From: Acrasis kona
Taxonomy: Eukaryota > Heterolobosea > Eutetramitea > Acrasida > Acrasidae
NCBI GenBank assembly: GCA_026419775.2
Contig: JAOPGA020001010.1
Span: forward strand, 18,265-82,264
Direction: 5' to 3'
Length of the DNA: 64,000 bases
Position numbers and translations under genes: made by a program. The notes beneath the pieces were generated by a model. The model had not been told where the DNA came from. It saw nothing but the letters and a program-made list of their open reading frames with translations, and made no database searches. Below are positions 20,106 through 30,274 of the stretch, one piece after another. Each line of letters opens with the position of its first letter. Positions within the stretch are counted from its first letter, which is position 1.

Positions 20106-21263
20106 ATTCGTTTGAATAGATAACTTATGTGAGGCGAAATGTTTTGTAGACTGACGAAATAAAATTCTTATGTAAAATAAATTTGTTGAATTTTAAAAAA
20201 TTGAAAATTCTTCTCTGCAATTTCGATTTTTAAAAACACATTTTATTATAATAATCCTGCATCAATCTTCATTCTTACTGCTCGGTCCATGTTTTTAAAG
20301 TGTCCAACTTCCTTTTCATGTTATAAAGACATCTACAAACTAAAACACAACCTGCAAGCAGAGTATGATTGTCTCTGAACTTACCAGAAATCGAGTTGCA
20401 GAGTTTCATGAACCTGTTGACATGTTCTATTGATACCTGCTCATTGTAGGGGAGATCGCAACAATCAGGGTATTACAAAATCATTACTTGCCCTACCTAC
20501 ATGCTGATCTGATGATCATTCATATCCCATATGTTATGACTTGATTTACCCCAGAAGTATGCTAGATACGTCTCCAGAGTCATCCCCTCCATAAAAGGAA
20601 GAAGAGAAGGTTAATAAAGAAGTAATAAAGGATTTTTAATAATTTAAAACCCATCAATATCGCTTTTTTCTTGTCCAAACACACCCATACTCCATTACTC
20701 CTATGCTGACATTTACTTGTATGGAGCCGTAGCCCAATTATAGTGTTTACAATGTAATCAACATTCTGATGGCCTGGGTCAACCGTAAGGATATGTTGTT
20801 TCTTGCACAGGTACTGTCAACATTGTGTCCCAAATAGTTCACAGACATAGCTACAATCATATTATCAAAGTCCATGATGACATGGTGCGATGTAAAATGT
20901 CCATTCTTGTCTTTACGAAAATATAGGTACTGGTCTGCAACAGGTTTTCTAATGTAGGAGTGGCATACGCCGTACGTATCTTATTTTCTCTGACAACGAT
21001 GATGTTTTGGCAGTTGTACATACATGGGGTATATGCGAAACAAAAAATTCAACAAGGATCAATAATTAACGTTTACCTACCCACGAATCCATATTCGGAG
21101 AAAGAATACTTAATGATAGAAAAGGACGTTACATAATCTCAAAGAAAAGACTGTAATTACATATGCAACGCTCAGCATGACTGGCACAGTTTATTGTATA
21201 ACAAATTTAGTGCCAACTTTCTCTTTCAATGTTCGGCCGTATAATTTCGTGCATAACTCGGTG
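20106..21263. other. Intergenic, no gene seen
   Basis: About 1.15 kb, AT-rich, with no ORF over 60 codons and no recognised repeat or RNA. Confidence 0.5.
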
Positions 21264-21271
21264 CTAGTTAA

Positions 21272-21302
21272 AGCTAGCTTCGCTAGCTGCCTGCTGCGCA
21301 GG
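21272..21302. repeat. Two adjacent perfect hairpins
   Basis: AGCTAGC-TTC-GCTAGCT (21272-21288) is followed at once by CCTGC-TGC-GCAGG (21290-21302). Both have three-base loops. The GC-rich pair stands out in AT-rich surroundings, about 300 bp upstream of the LINE remnant. It could be a structured RNA segment or an element end; the role is unknown. Confidence 0.6.
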
Positions 21303-21599
21303 TGGACCATCCAAATAGTAATTGCAGTCTTGACCTAGGGTGGTGTGGGTGGGAAGTAAGTTCTGTACAGCGACAGAGAGCTCTTCTTGAGATGGCAGGA
21401 CTTGAGACATAGTAATATGTGTGAATGTGTTTTTTCGAACAAGAAACAAATACGTTCACACAACTCAATAAATACCCTCCACATTTTGGCGGCAGACCAA
21501 TATCCACTGTCAATCTATATAAGGATTAAATTACATTACAATCCTTTCTATATCGATTATGTAACTATGATTAGTCCTTCGGAAATCAATTATAGAAGT

Positions 21600-22239
21600 T
21601 TGGGTGAAATCCGCCTACAAAGTCTCCTGTAACGACTTGACATCTAACCCAAGAGCCCTAAGACTATCTTCTCTATTCCAATCCTTTGGATTTACGCAAT
21701 CATACCAACCTTCCCCAACTCACAAAAGCGGAAGTCGCCTCGACTACCATTCACTGCAAGAAAATCTTCACGGACCACCTCCTACTCGAATTTAGTTTCT
21801 CTACCATACAACCATCAAGAGATAACAATTATCCTACTTACAGTTACACGGATGAAGATTTCCTCAAACCATCGCAAACACTGAAAAATCCATTTCCACA
21901 GAAAACCCCACGTTATCCGAGTTAATTAAAGCATATGATACTTACTGCAAACAAACCCTAACAAAAGGACCAAAAATGAAAAGTAATAGACACCAAGCCT
22001 TCATGAGCAAAGAAATCACCCGCCTTTGCGATAGAATGGATGAATTAGAATCCGCTATCAAAAACCTTCTTGACAAAAACTCGAAAACACGTAGACTAGC
22101 CTACAGCCTAATTAAAGAAGAATGCATTCGCAACAACATTACTTTCACCCCAAACCTATACCACTCTTATTCAATCTACAATGCCGCCAACCTATATGCC
22201 TTTAAAAATTGTATTTATAGCATACAAAAGTACAACTAG
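21600..22239 (+). mobile_element. Non-LTR retrotransposon (LINE) remnant, endonuclease end and linker
   Basis: The 21604-21795 frame reads SLFQSFGFTQ then PTHKSGSRLDY, matching the late part of APE-type endonucleases of LINEs. The 21686-21925 frame then supplies a Ser/Thr-Asp-His-Leu-Leu-Leu-Glu-Phe segment, the family's final Asp-His motif. A third frame from about 21875 continues as a helical linker, through the ATG at 21976, to a stop at 22239. The order endonuclease end then linker, with no reverse transcriptase after it, indicates a 3'-truncated or rearranged, frameshifted copy. Confidence 0.6.
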
Positions 22240-23120
22240 ACAGAAAGAAGAATCTTATTTTTAAAATGTTGAATCAATTCACAAATCTATTGCACAATTC
22301 ACCATCAAAAAGATCTCCTTAAGTATTCCAAAAAATAAAAGATAAGAATCCCATTTTTACATATTCACTGACACATCCAGACAAACAGCAATCATTCAAT
22401 CTGCAATCTAAACAATTGGTATTCTTCTTCCAATCCTATATAACCTACAATACTATTTACTATCTTAGAATAAATTCAATTCAATTCAATTCTATTTTTT
22501 CTTTGCTTGATAAAACAAACTCACCAAAGTACACTACTTCCACTCCTATCATTTCACGTATTGATGTGATGTGGGTTAAAAATTAAAATCATTCATCAGA
22601 TGGTGGGTATCTACCAATACTTTCATATATTCAATAGTTCGATCTTTCTGATTACGTACGTCTTTCAAACCTCACATGAGTCATTGTAGAATGGGAAAAG
22701 TGACAGAATAATAATTAAAGATGTCAAGAGTGTATTTGGTTGTGACGCATCATAACAATGACATTGTATTCCGTAAGATTGTAAAAGGGGATCAAGTACT
22801 CTTGTTCATCATCGGTATATCATACACTATTCTTTTTGCTCTCTTCCAGTCGTGGTTGGCATTTTAGAATGGTTGTATATTATTACTATGTATAACAATT
22901 AAATAACTTCATTGTTTTACGTTGCAAGTAAAGTCAATGGTTAATATTATTTTCTTTGCATGGTGATATTGTGCGGACGATCAGATCATTTTTGGAAATA
23001 AAGGACTCAAAGGACTCCTACATTATTAAAAGATTCTACTATTTTATTTACACATAATCGGACATCCCCTTTAGGATTAGTTGATGAAGATCGTGGCAGA
23101 GGATGCATTCCTCCCTTTAG
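22240..23120. other. Intergenic, no gene seen
   Basis: 880 bp, AT-rich. A short aattc tandem run lies near 22470-22490. No ORF or RNA is recognised. Confidence 0.5.
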
Positions 23121-23480
23121 TCAAGCACTATGTTTATATTCTTGAAGAGACTTGTTAAGCCAATCTATATTGCATTCTACGTATGTTGAGCTCTTCACCC
23201 CCTCTTCGTTTAAGATGTATGATATATCACCCTTGCTCGTGGTCTTTTGTAGTTTTTTGTGTTTGTTGTGTGACCATTTACCAATGCTAAGCTCATAGTA
23301 TCTTCTCTTTAATGTTGATAAGGAAATATTGAGTACTTTGCATGCTTCATTTTGCGGTAAATGCAAGCATTTTATTATTTGCTCGGCAGGGATTTGGATT
23401 CTTCTAGGTTTAATGTGGCTTTGCTTTGATGCAAAATCCATGTTTACGAAGACTAGATTTTTCTGTGTGATGGTGCTCAT
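23121..23480 (-). CDS. Small RWP-RK domain protein, 119 aa
   Basis: Residues about 27-75 fit the RWP-RK domain: a first helix with IPAEQIIKCLHLPQNEACKV, the turn Leu-Asn-Ile-Ser, the recognition helix STLKRRYYELSIGKW, then basic residues. The defining Arg-Trp-Pro-x-Arg-Lys is altered (GKWSHNK), and the Cys of the usual LKxxCR is Tyr here. RWP-RK proteins are DNA-binding regulators of nitrogen response and gamete fate in green algae and plants, and also occur in amoebae. The domain makes up nearly half the protein and no other domain is present. The start at 23480 has an ATG followed by an in-frame second ATG at residue 14. Confidence 0.65.
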   Translation of the reverse strand: MSTITQKNLVFVNMDFASKQSHIKPRRIQIPAEQIIKCLHLPQNEACKVLNISLSTLKRRYYELSIGKWSHNKHKKLQKTTSKGDISYILNEEGVKSSTYVECNIDWLNKSLQEYKHSA

Positions 23481-23904
23481 GCTTTGTCCAATGGATTATT
23501 TATAAAAAGGAAATCATGGGTTTTCTTCTGAAAATAGAAGACATTAGCAAGTTGTAATGAATAAAGATCAATATAATTATCGTCATGCTTTACAACATTG
23601 AATAACAAATGACTGAACACAAAGGGGCTATTAAATTTGTAACAAATAATTCATTCAGCGTTTATGTGTAATTACAACTATTGTTTTACATATCAAATCA
23701 ATACGACAAGACTGTTTTCTGGATGTTATAGGTTTTAGCTTATTACAACAAAATTACCCTGGGGTGATAAGGAGATAGCATCTCCGACGTTATCTTTTCC
23801 TTTTTGATACTGTTTCATTGGTATGTTCGGCTGTTGTGGAAATTGTAAACATATATCAACTATTAGGCCTTTGCAAACGCATGCAATCGACTGCTCGTTA
23901 TAAG

Positions 23905-24732
23905 ATGTCTCAATCACTCAGCACAATATCTAGGACGAATATGATAAGATTGATCCTCGTGTGCACTTTTTTGGTTACCACCGCTTACCTCTTTCTCAAA
24001 AATAATAAGGAAAGGAGGGTAATATCGTTTGGATTATATGGAACTAACCCAAAATACACAGTTGGAGCCGTGCGAAACGTCCAGATAGCAAAATACATTT
24101 ATCCAGATTGGGTTTGTAGATTCTACGTAGATTTAACTGTACCTCCAGAAATTATAGATGCCCTCAAAAAAGAGGGTGCTCAAATAATTGTTGTTGAAAG
24201 CGACATTAAAGGGAAAATTGCTGGCATGTTTTGGCGATTTTTGGTGGCTGACGATCGTTCTGTGGACAGATATATTGTTAGGGATACTGATTCAAGGTTG
24301 AGCCTTAGAGAATCAACCGCAGTAAATGAATGGATAAAAAGTGGAGAGAATTTTCACATTATGAAGGACCATCCCTATCACGGAAGCCATAAAATACTCG
24401 GTGGATTGTGGGGAGGGACAAAAAATGGCATAGGTGCCAGTTTAGCAAAGTTCACGAATGAATGGAAAAATCGCGACACGTACTTGGACGACATGGAGTT
24501 ACTCCAGAATAAAGTATGGCCTCTCATCGAACACAGTCACATATCTCATGATAGTTATTTTTGCGAGAGCGACCCTAGAGCAAGACCATTCCCACTAAAA
24601 AGAATGGGCGACGAGCATGTGGGTCAAGTTTTTGACGAATTTGACAAACCAAGAGAATCTGATTGTAAGCCTTTGCGAGAAACAGCTTCGCCTATGCGCT
24701 GTAGAGCAAGACCAGATTGGGAGCGAGGATAA
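23905..24732 (+). CDS. Type II membrane glycosyltransferase-like protein, 275 aa
   Basis: I prefer the ATG at 23905 (purine at -3); another in-frame ATG lies at 23881. A short cytosolic tail is followed by one hydrophobic segment (MIRLILVCTFLVTTAYLFL), the plan of Golgi type II enzymes. The luminal part has an Arg-Asp-Thr-Asp-Ser-Arg-Leu segment, a DxD-like nucleotide-sugar site, followed by an acidic helix, then MKDHPYHG and GGLWGG. That order recurs in a group of bacterial and protist nucleotide-diphospho-sugar transferases known to me only from general pattern. Donor and acceptor are unknown. Confidence 0.6.
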   Translation: MSQSLSTISRTNMIRLILVCTFLVTTAYLFLKNNKERRVISFGLYGTNPKYTVGAVRNVQIAKYIYPDWVCRFYVDLTVPPEIIDALKKEGAQIIVVESDIKGKIAGMFWRFLVADDRSVDRYIVRDTDSRLSLRESTAVNEWIKSGENFHIMKDHPYHGSHKILGGLWGGTKNGIGASLAKFTNEWKNRDTYLDDMELLQNKVWPLIEHSHISHDSYFCESDPRARPFPLKRMGDEHVGQVFDEFDKPRESDCKPLRETASPMRCRARPDWERG

Positions 24733-25106
24733 CAACACGACACAAACATTTTGGTCATAATAAACACGATTGTAATTTTCATAAATGTACATCTTTTATT
24801 GACAAAGTCTGTTACACTCGATAGACACTTCTAGATCTATAAAAATGTCTGCATGCTTGGGTGTCAAATATCATGTTGTGATTAACATCACATTAAACAG
24901 AGTTTTGTGAAAACTACTCCACAGGATATTCAATGTCGAAGGCTTTACTAGTAATAACAAAATTTTTTATTAAAAGTTACTGCTCATATAAGAAAGACCA
25001 ATCATGACGAAACTCTACTCGTCCTAATTGCAAAACAAAGTCTATTTTTAGACTTCAGCTAAATTCGTCTCAAAGATCAGCAGCTCTTAATGTTGTTTTC
25101 GAGAAT
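24733..25106. other. Intergenic, nothing recognised
   Basis: It includes the 3' flank of the glycosyltransferase-like gene (aataaacacg soon after the stop). Confidence 0.5.
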
Positions 25107-25598
25107 TTACCAATAGAGTTTGTGGAACCGTATCTTTGCATCTTTATCTTGCTCCTTCATTTGTGTAGGATGACTACCACTCTCAAATGCTTGATACTCG
25201 TTGTTAATGAACCGAATGTCTTCTGTGAAGTCGAATTTCGATAAAGATTCGGGCTCATATAGTGAGGGCTCTTCAAACCTTACTTTATATATTTGAGTGT
25301 GATGCAATGCCCTCTTTTCCTTCTTTAGTGTACAATGTCTTTTTTTCGTAACGCGGTGCTGCACGTCGTTGTCTGCAACAATGAATTTTGATACAACATT
25401 TCGCTTCCTCTCCGATATTTCCCTTCGTATACCTTCTTCAAGCAATTCTTCCATTGTTTCCTCTCTAATAGTAAACTGTCCGAAGTATGCTTGTTGTTGA
25501 TGCGCTTGCCGTTGGCATATTGATTGTTGCTGGTCCTGCTCGATGGGAATCCATGTATGGTTTCTCCAAGACCCACTATTGTTGTATGGTTGTATCAT
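25107..25598 (-). CDS. Hypothetical charged protein, 163 aa
   Basis: ATG at 25598, stop at 25107. The N-terminus is Gln-rich, followed by a Glu/Lys/Arg-rich helical middle (about 45-110) and an acidic C-terminal part. No signal peptide, membrane segment or known domain is seen. An overlapping ORF in another frame looks like a shadow. Function unknown. Confidence 0.5.
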   Translation of the reverse strand: MIQPYNNSGSWRNHTWIPIEQDQQQSICQRQAHQQQAYFGQFTIREETMEELLEEGIRREISERKRNVVSKFIVADNDVQHRVTKKRHCTLKKEKRALHHTQIYKVRFEEPSLYEPESLSKFDFTEDIRFINNEYQAFESGSHPTQMKEQDKDAKIRFHKLYW

Positions 25599-25854
25599 TT
25601 GAACTGTTTTCCTGGTGTTTATTACTCATGTTCTGTCGGAGGCTTTATCAGATTTTGGATCTAAATATAATGAACCAAATTTAGTTCGTTTTTTATTAAT
25701 GACCTTTCATAAATATACCATTAATATATATAAACTATAATAAACTGATCTTTTGAATAGATAGGATAAAAATAAAGTGCGAGATAATATAGATTGAGTA
25801 TTATTAAAACTTTATTTATTGAACAGCGTTATAGATGCCTAGTTCTATGTTACA

Positions 25855-26736
25855 TTAATCATACTTGTTTGTGACTCCATGAGTCCAGTGCTCGTGACCA
25901 CTTAAGAATAGCGGAACAGACTTCAAATAGGTCCTAGCGTCTGTACTACAGTCTGTCGATTCTAAAAGTGTGTCGCTCTCCTCCAAAACTTGATTGTACA
26001 TTGTGTTTGTAAGATTTTGCACAATGTCTTTGGCCTCTTTTGGCGATTTCCCACAATGTTCCACCAAAACTTTGACACCACTCAAACCAGGTTCATTCTC
26101 CCTGACCTCTCTGTCATAACTGATAAGATCGTTAAAGAGGCGGGCTTGTCCTGCGGCAATTCTGTCAATTCTCTTTACTTGTAAGTCCTGCTCCGGGTTG
26201 TATTGAATGTTTAGTCCATATCTTAGGAGTGCAGCGCAATATGGATAACCATCTATGCTTCTGACTTCAATGTATCTTTCAATTGTTGTAATGTCATTTT
26301 TAGGAACTTTTCCAGCTTCAATTAGTTTGTGGATCCCCAATATAATGTCGTTCACAAACCACATTCCATTGTCTCTGACTGGCTGTATTACTTCAGACAC
26401 AAACCTATCTACTTCGTTCTCAGGTTTAATTGTACCATCCATCACGTGGGTGAGTCTAACAACATACTCCACCATGGCTTTACCTTCTAGAGCATCAATT
26501 ACGTCATCAAGCTGGAATAACAAGGTTACAAGGTTCACTATGTGGGGGAACCTCTCTACCAATACGTGTGGATAGGCAGCACATGCGAACTTGTAGAACT
26601 TGAAAACATCAAAATTCTTTTTGTGCTCATCTGATGGGAACGGCCATTTGTTCATGAACAACCGTCTACACTCGTTACTTGCCTTCTCGGCGTCGGGGTG
26701 GAATATTATACTGTGTCCCATGCTGTTAGTTGTCAT
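25855..26736 (-). CDS. Class I terpene synthase, microbial type, 293 aa
   Basis: The start is placed at the ATG at 26736, preceded by an A-rich leader (caaaaaaac). An in-frame ATG at 26799 would add 21 residues. The active-site marks of class I terpene cyclases are all present in order: the aspartate-rich DDVID (about 77-81), an Arg at about 159 in the pyrophosphate-sensor position, and the metal-binding NSE triad as NDLISYDRE (about 202-210). A Trp-rich C-terminal end (HEHWTH) follows. Length and motif spacing resemble bacterial and dictyostelid synthases; the plant alpha-beta architecture is absent. The substrate is probably farnesyl or geranyl(geranyl) diphosphate; the product cannot be told. 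No other terpene gene is nearby. Confidence 0.85.
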   Translation of the reverse strand: MTTNSMGHSIIFHPDAEKASNECRRLFMNKWPFPSDEHKKNFDVFKFYKFACAAYPHVLVERFPHIVNLVTLLFQLDDVIDALEGKAMVEYVVRLTHVMDGTIKPENEVDRFVSEVIQPVRDNGMWFVNDIILGIHKLIEAGKVPKNDITTIERYIEVRSIDGYPYCAALLRYGLNIQYNPEQDLQVKRIDRIAAGQARLFNDLISYDREVRENEPGLSGVKVLVEHCGKSPKEAKDIVQNLTNTMYNQVLEESDTLLESTDCSTDARTYLKSVPLFLSGHEHWTHGVTNKYD

Positions 26737-26799
26737 GTTTTTTTGTGATTTGTGATGGAAATTTTCCAACGTTATAATGTATAGATTTGTGTGTGTCAA

Positions 26800-27187
26800 G
26801 TAATATATGAATCGGTATTACCTATTATATATAAAATTAGGTATTGTTAGAACTTTACGATTGAATTCTACAAATTTGTAAATTCTCAAAGTACCGAAGC
26901 TCGCTCATAATTACTCCTTTTTCCGTTGCTTATTTTCTGTGCTCTTTGCACGACATCCTAGCATTAATTATTATTAGTTAATCAGTGTTAAGATGAGTTG
27001 CTAGAGGGATAAAGGAAAATCAGTACTACAATAGCTGGGAATATAAAACAGAATGGAGATTACAATATGGTAGATGGCTATAGTTCAAACTAACTTCAAA
27101 TTAATTTAATCAAATGAGACAATATCGTATCACTCTATCTGTAACAACGTAGCAGAATTCATAACATACAAAATAAAATAAAATAGT
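26800..27187. other. Intergenic, nothing recognised
   Basis: AT-rich 5' flank of the terpene synthase and 3' flank of the small spliced gene, with AAATAAAAT at about 27172-27180. Confidence 0.4.
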
Positions 27188-27518
27188 TTATTTTGTCGAG
27201 TAAATGCCCCTGAAAGGAAAGATTAGAATAGCTATGTCTGTCAACTCCGTACCAGTTCCCGTTTCCTCTGTAAGAACTTACTTGATTTGTTTTATTCGTT
27301 ATTGTTATTGGGAGTCCGTTACATTTTAGGTTCAGTAGATGTGTCAAACTTCTTTTTCAAGTTAGCGCAATACATACCGTGCGGCTCCGAGAGTATAGTT
27401 TTCTATCATATTGTTGATTAGTCTGGTAATGATGTTTGCATATTGATAGTGTCTTTTTGACGTATTTTCTAGGAGAAGTTCCTATCACTTTCTTCACTAT
27501 GGCTGTGGCATTTTTCAT
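27188..27518 (-). CDS. Small two-exon gene, basic 72-aa protein
   Basis: Proposed from splice signals. Exon 1 (27378-27518) starts MKNATAIVKKVIG and is Lys/Tyr/Arg-rich. A gtatgt donor follows at 27377. Exon 2 (27188-27265) follows an acagag acceptor in phase 0 and ends at a TAA. The 112-bp intron is longer than others here, and the acceptor choice is uncertain because cag two bases earlier would change the frame. No family is recognised. Confidence 0.4.
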
Positions 27519-27776
27519 GCGTTAGTTCATACTTTATATCTTTGCAGACGGTGTAATTAGTAATCGTAGTGATTAGCTAACATTATGAGAAAAAGTTGAT
27601 CAGTTTTTACAATTTTCTGTAGAGTTTTACAGTGAAGTTGATACTTACAAAAGTTTATTGAAGAACAGAAAGGTTGAATGATCGCAAAACATTAGCTTAG
27701 GCATAATATTCAATTCAGATGCATGATATCCAAACACTTTGAATAAAGAATTAGTCAAGTAGAAAAATAATTTATT

Positions 27777-29047
27777 CTAGTATCTTGGTACTACATTACC
27801 TTCCATCTGTTGGTTAAAATGAGTGTTCTGTTTAAAGTCAAGATAAAGTGTAAATAATAGGTGCAGAGACTCTATTATATTTGTGTATACAGGTATATCT
27901 AATACTGAACATATGATCCTTATATAGGATTCTAGATCAACATCAATTTCTGCCCCAGGTAATTCAATACTGTTCAAAACCTCTTCAAACTGCTCAGGCC
28001 ACGGTTGAGATAGCACTTCAAGGTCTGGCATAGGTTTGCTGTAATGAACAGATGGAGGTGGTTTCGTTCTATGTAAGTCTCTAATGTCATCAATCCACTT
28101 CTGAATCTTTTTAGGGTTCTTCTCCGCATTTTCAATACTTTTTACAACTACAGGTTTCGTTTTTAGGTCACGAGACATGTAGCTCATGTTTAATTGTATT
28201 ACAGCTGGGTCACTCTGTTTAGCAGCAGGTTCATCCAAAACTTTAAGACCGAGGTTATCCTCTTTGTTATCTGGTCGAGGAACTTTCAGAAAAGCGTCCA
28301 ACTCTCCCACTGCTGGCATGTATTCAGGAATGAATGGTTTGAGTTTAGTATCTAGCTCCACATCTTGTGTCTTGTAGGCTAATATAAATGCAAATAGCTC
28401 CTTTACTTCCGGAGCAACCGGGAGGTTGGAAAAGTTATTCGGGTCATAATAGAGGGTTGCTTGTCCTTCATCAGTATCAGTGTCGGTGTCGCTACGTTCG
28501 TCTCCTGATTCCTCGGATTCACCCTCTGACTGGTTGTCCTCCATACCTCTTGCTTGGAAGTTCCTTGATTGCATCAAATTATTTTGACTTGTCCCCTTTT
28601 GTGCAACAGACATAGACATCGACTTATGTTGTGGCGAATTGTCCGGACTAGGAATACTCTCGGCATCAGAATCCTCTAGTACATCCATCACCTCATCGAA
28701 AGGTCTATTATTGACCTTTTGTGCGTTGTCTTGGTTAGATGTATTCGTATAGCTTGCAGAATTGTTTCTGGAATGTGTGCTAATGGTCTGCCTGTTATTT
28801 GCAGAATTATGTCTGGAATTATTTAGTGTTGTTTGTTGAGGTTGTGTTCTTGATGGCATAGTGTCAGAATTCATGCTACTCATCACACTGTGTGGGTCTG
28901 TGTCGTCATCAGGTGCAAAGTCGTCATCGTCATTTGTTCTGTTGGCACGATCATAGTTGACATTAAATTCATCATCGTCCTCTTCACCTGAGCTGAAATT
29001 ATCATCATCCTACGCAGTTAATACATTTATATGTATTGACATACCAT
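27777..29047 (-). CDS. IFT46: Intraflagellar transport protein 46, 410 aa
   Basis: Exons 29045-29047 (the ATG alone) and 27777-29009; the 35-bp intron 29010-29044 reads gtatgt...gcgtag. Exon 2 then opens in frame with an Asp/Glu-rich run. The first third is a disordered Ser/Asn/Gln and acidic region. From about residue 185 the conserved IFT46 core appears: LPVAPEVKELFAFI, LKPFIPEYMPAVGELDAFLK, VPRPDNKEDNLGL and LDEPAAKQSDPAV, ending with the C-terminal helical part. IFT46 is an IFT-B subunit that carries outer dynein arm cargo into the flagellum. It is head-to-head with the F-box gene across 197 bp. Confidence 0.92.
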
Positions 29048-29244
29048 GATTAAGGTTAGTTTGGTTTACCGCCAATAATAGACGTAGTTGATTTAAAGTT
29101 TTAATTACTCTTCAAGAAAATAATCCTTATTGAAGCGCATACAAAAGGGAAAATAAAAGGTACTGCAACCATAGTATTCATTATGATTTTTGTATAAAGT
29201 TTGATCAATTATCATTATTGTAATATTCTAAAATAGACCAGGGA

Positions 29245-30204
29245 ATGTTTTCCCGCAGATCATCAAATAAAAAATTCGACAACATGACCTCCTCATCAAC
29301 CGTTTTTGCTTGTAGAGAGATTGATTTTTCTCAGATTCAGAATGAGGATATAATATCCACTATAATGGAATTCTTATCAACTGAAGATCTCTGCAATTCA
29401 TGTTCGGTTGTGAGCAAGTACTGGAATGAGCTTTCTGAAGCGAACTGGCTATGGCAGAATCTGTGCAATAAATTATGGCAGGATAAAGTTTACGTTCCCC
29501 AAAAATTTGTTCAAATGACCAAAGACGGAAGCGCCAAAAAAGCCTACTTTGAGTCTATAGCAGACTCTCAAAGACAGCATCTAACTCTGGAAGAATTATG
29601 TGATGTTACATGGTATTTCAGATTCAAATCAAGTGCAGGAGAGGCTTGGACAAACATGGATCCTTGGTGGAGCAACAAACCAGCCTCATGTGTACAATTC
29701 TTCAGAGACGGCACAATGAAGAGAGATATGATGGTTGCAAGGCCTGACGGAGAAATGCCCAAATTTACATGGAAGTTCAATGAAGGCAGCATGGGGAGGA
29801 AAGGAGTACAGGGCAGTTACATTAGAGTTAATAACTTTCCAACATACTGTGTATCTCGTGTACAAAAAAATTGGGGCTTTATAATGCAGAGCTGCTGGGC
29901 ACTTTCTGCGTCGTTCCCTCTTCCATTGTTGGGCGAAGACCCAGAACTAGAGGATGAAAACCTCGAAGTCACTGTTGATAGACAGCAGACAGAAGCTTTT
30001 GCTTATAACACTGGACTTCACGCTCAATTTGACCAATTTGGTGAAGTAAATGTTGAGGAATTGTTGCAAATGCTAATTGAGGCGAGAAACCAGAACCGTA
30101 GAGTATTTTTGCGATTTAATAACCGTGTAGATCAGGATGATGAAGACGAAGACGATGACGCAATGGACGAGGACGAAGGGGAAGAAGCGGAATTCAATCA
30201 ATGA
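29245..30204 (+). CDS. F-box protein with acidic tail, 319 aa
   Basis: An F-box lies at about 28-75 (ISTIMEFLSTEDLCNSCSVV, then Trp-Asn-Glu-Leu and WLWQNLC), the Skp1-binding module of SCF ubiquitin ligases. The middle (about 118-235) is beta-rich and Trp-rich, with features of a substrate-binding lipocalin-like or FBXO-type domain, but I do not assign it. The C-terminus is a run of Asp/Glu. The start could be the ATG at 29245 or one at residue 14. The protein ends with TGA. Confidence 0.8.
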   Translation: MFSRRSSNKKFDNMTSSSTVFACREIDFSQIQNEDIISTIMEFLSTEDLCNSCSVVSKYWNELSEANWLWQNLCNKLWQDKVYVPQKFVQMTKDGSAKKAYFESIADSQRQHLTLEELCDVTWYFRFKSSAGEAWTNMDPWWSNKPASCVQFFRDGTMKRDMMVARPDGEMPKFTWKFNEGSMGRKGVQGSYIRVNNFPTYCVSRVQKNWGFIMQSCWALSASFPLPLLGEDPELEDENLEVTVDRQQTEAFAYNTGLHAQFDQFGEVNVEELLQMLIEARNQNRRVFLRFNNRVDQDDEDEDDDAMDEDEGEEAEFNQ

Positions 30205-30274
30205 ATGTAAATTATAAAAATAGATTGTATATTGTAATGATGTTACTCTTTGATTTTCCAAACAACAATTCAAA

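Noticed and set aside
21264-21449. Minus-strand ORF of 61 codons over the paired hairpins
   Set aside because: Composition looks partly coding, but there is no domain, and the hairpins explain its end; not enough support for a gene.
27159-27347. Minus-strand ORF of 62 codons
   Set aside because: It runs through a likely intron; a spliced model (27188-27518) in another frame with clean starts and stops explains the region better.
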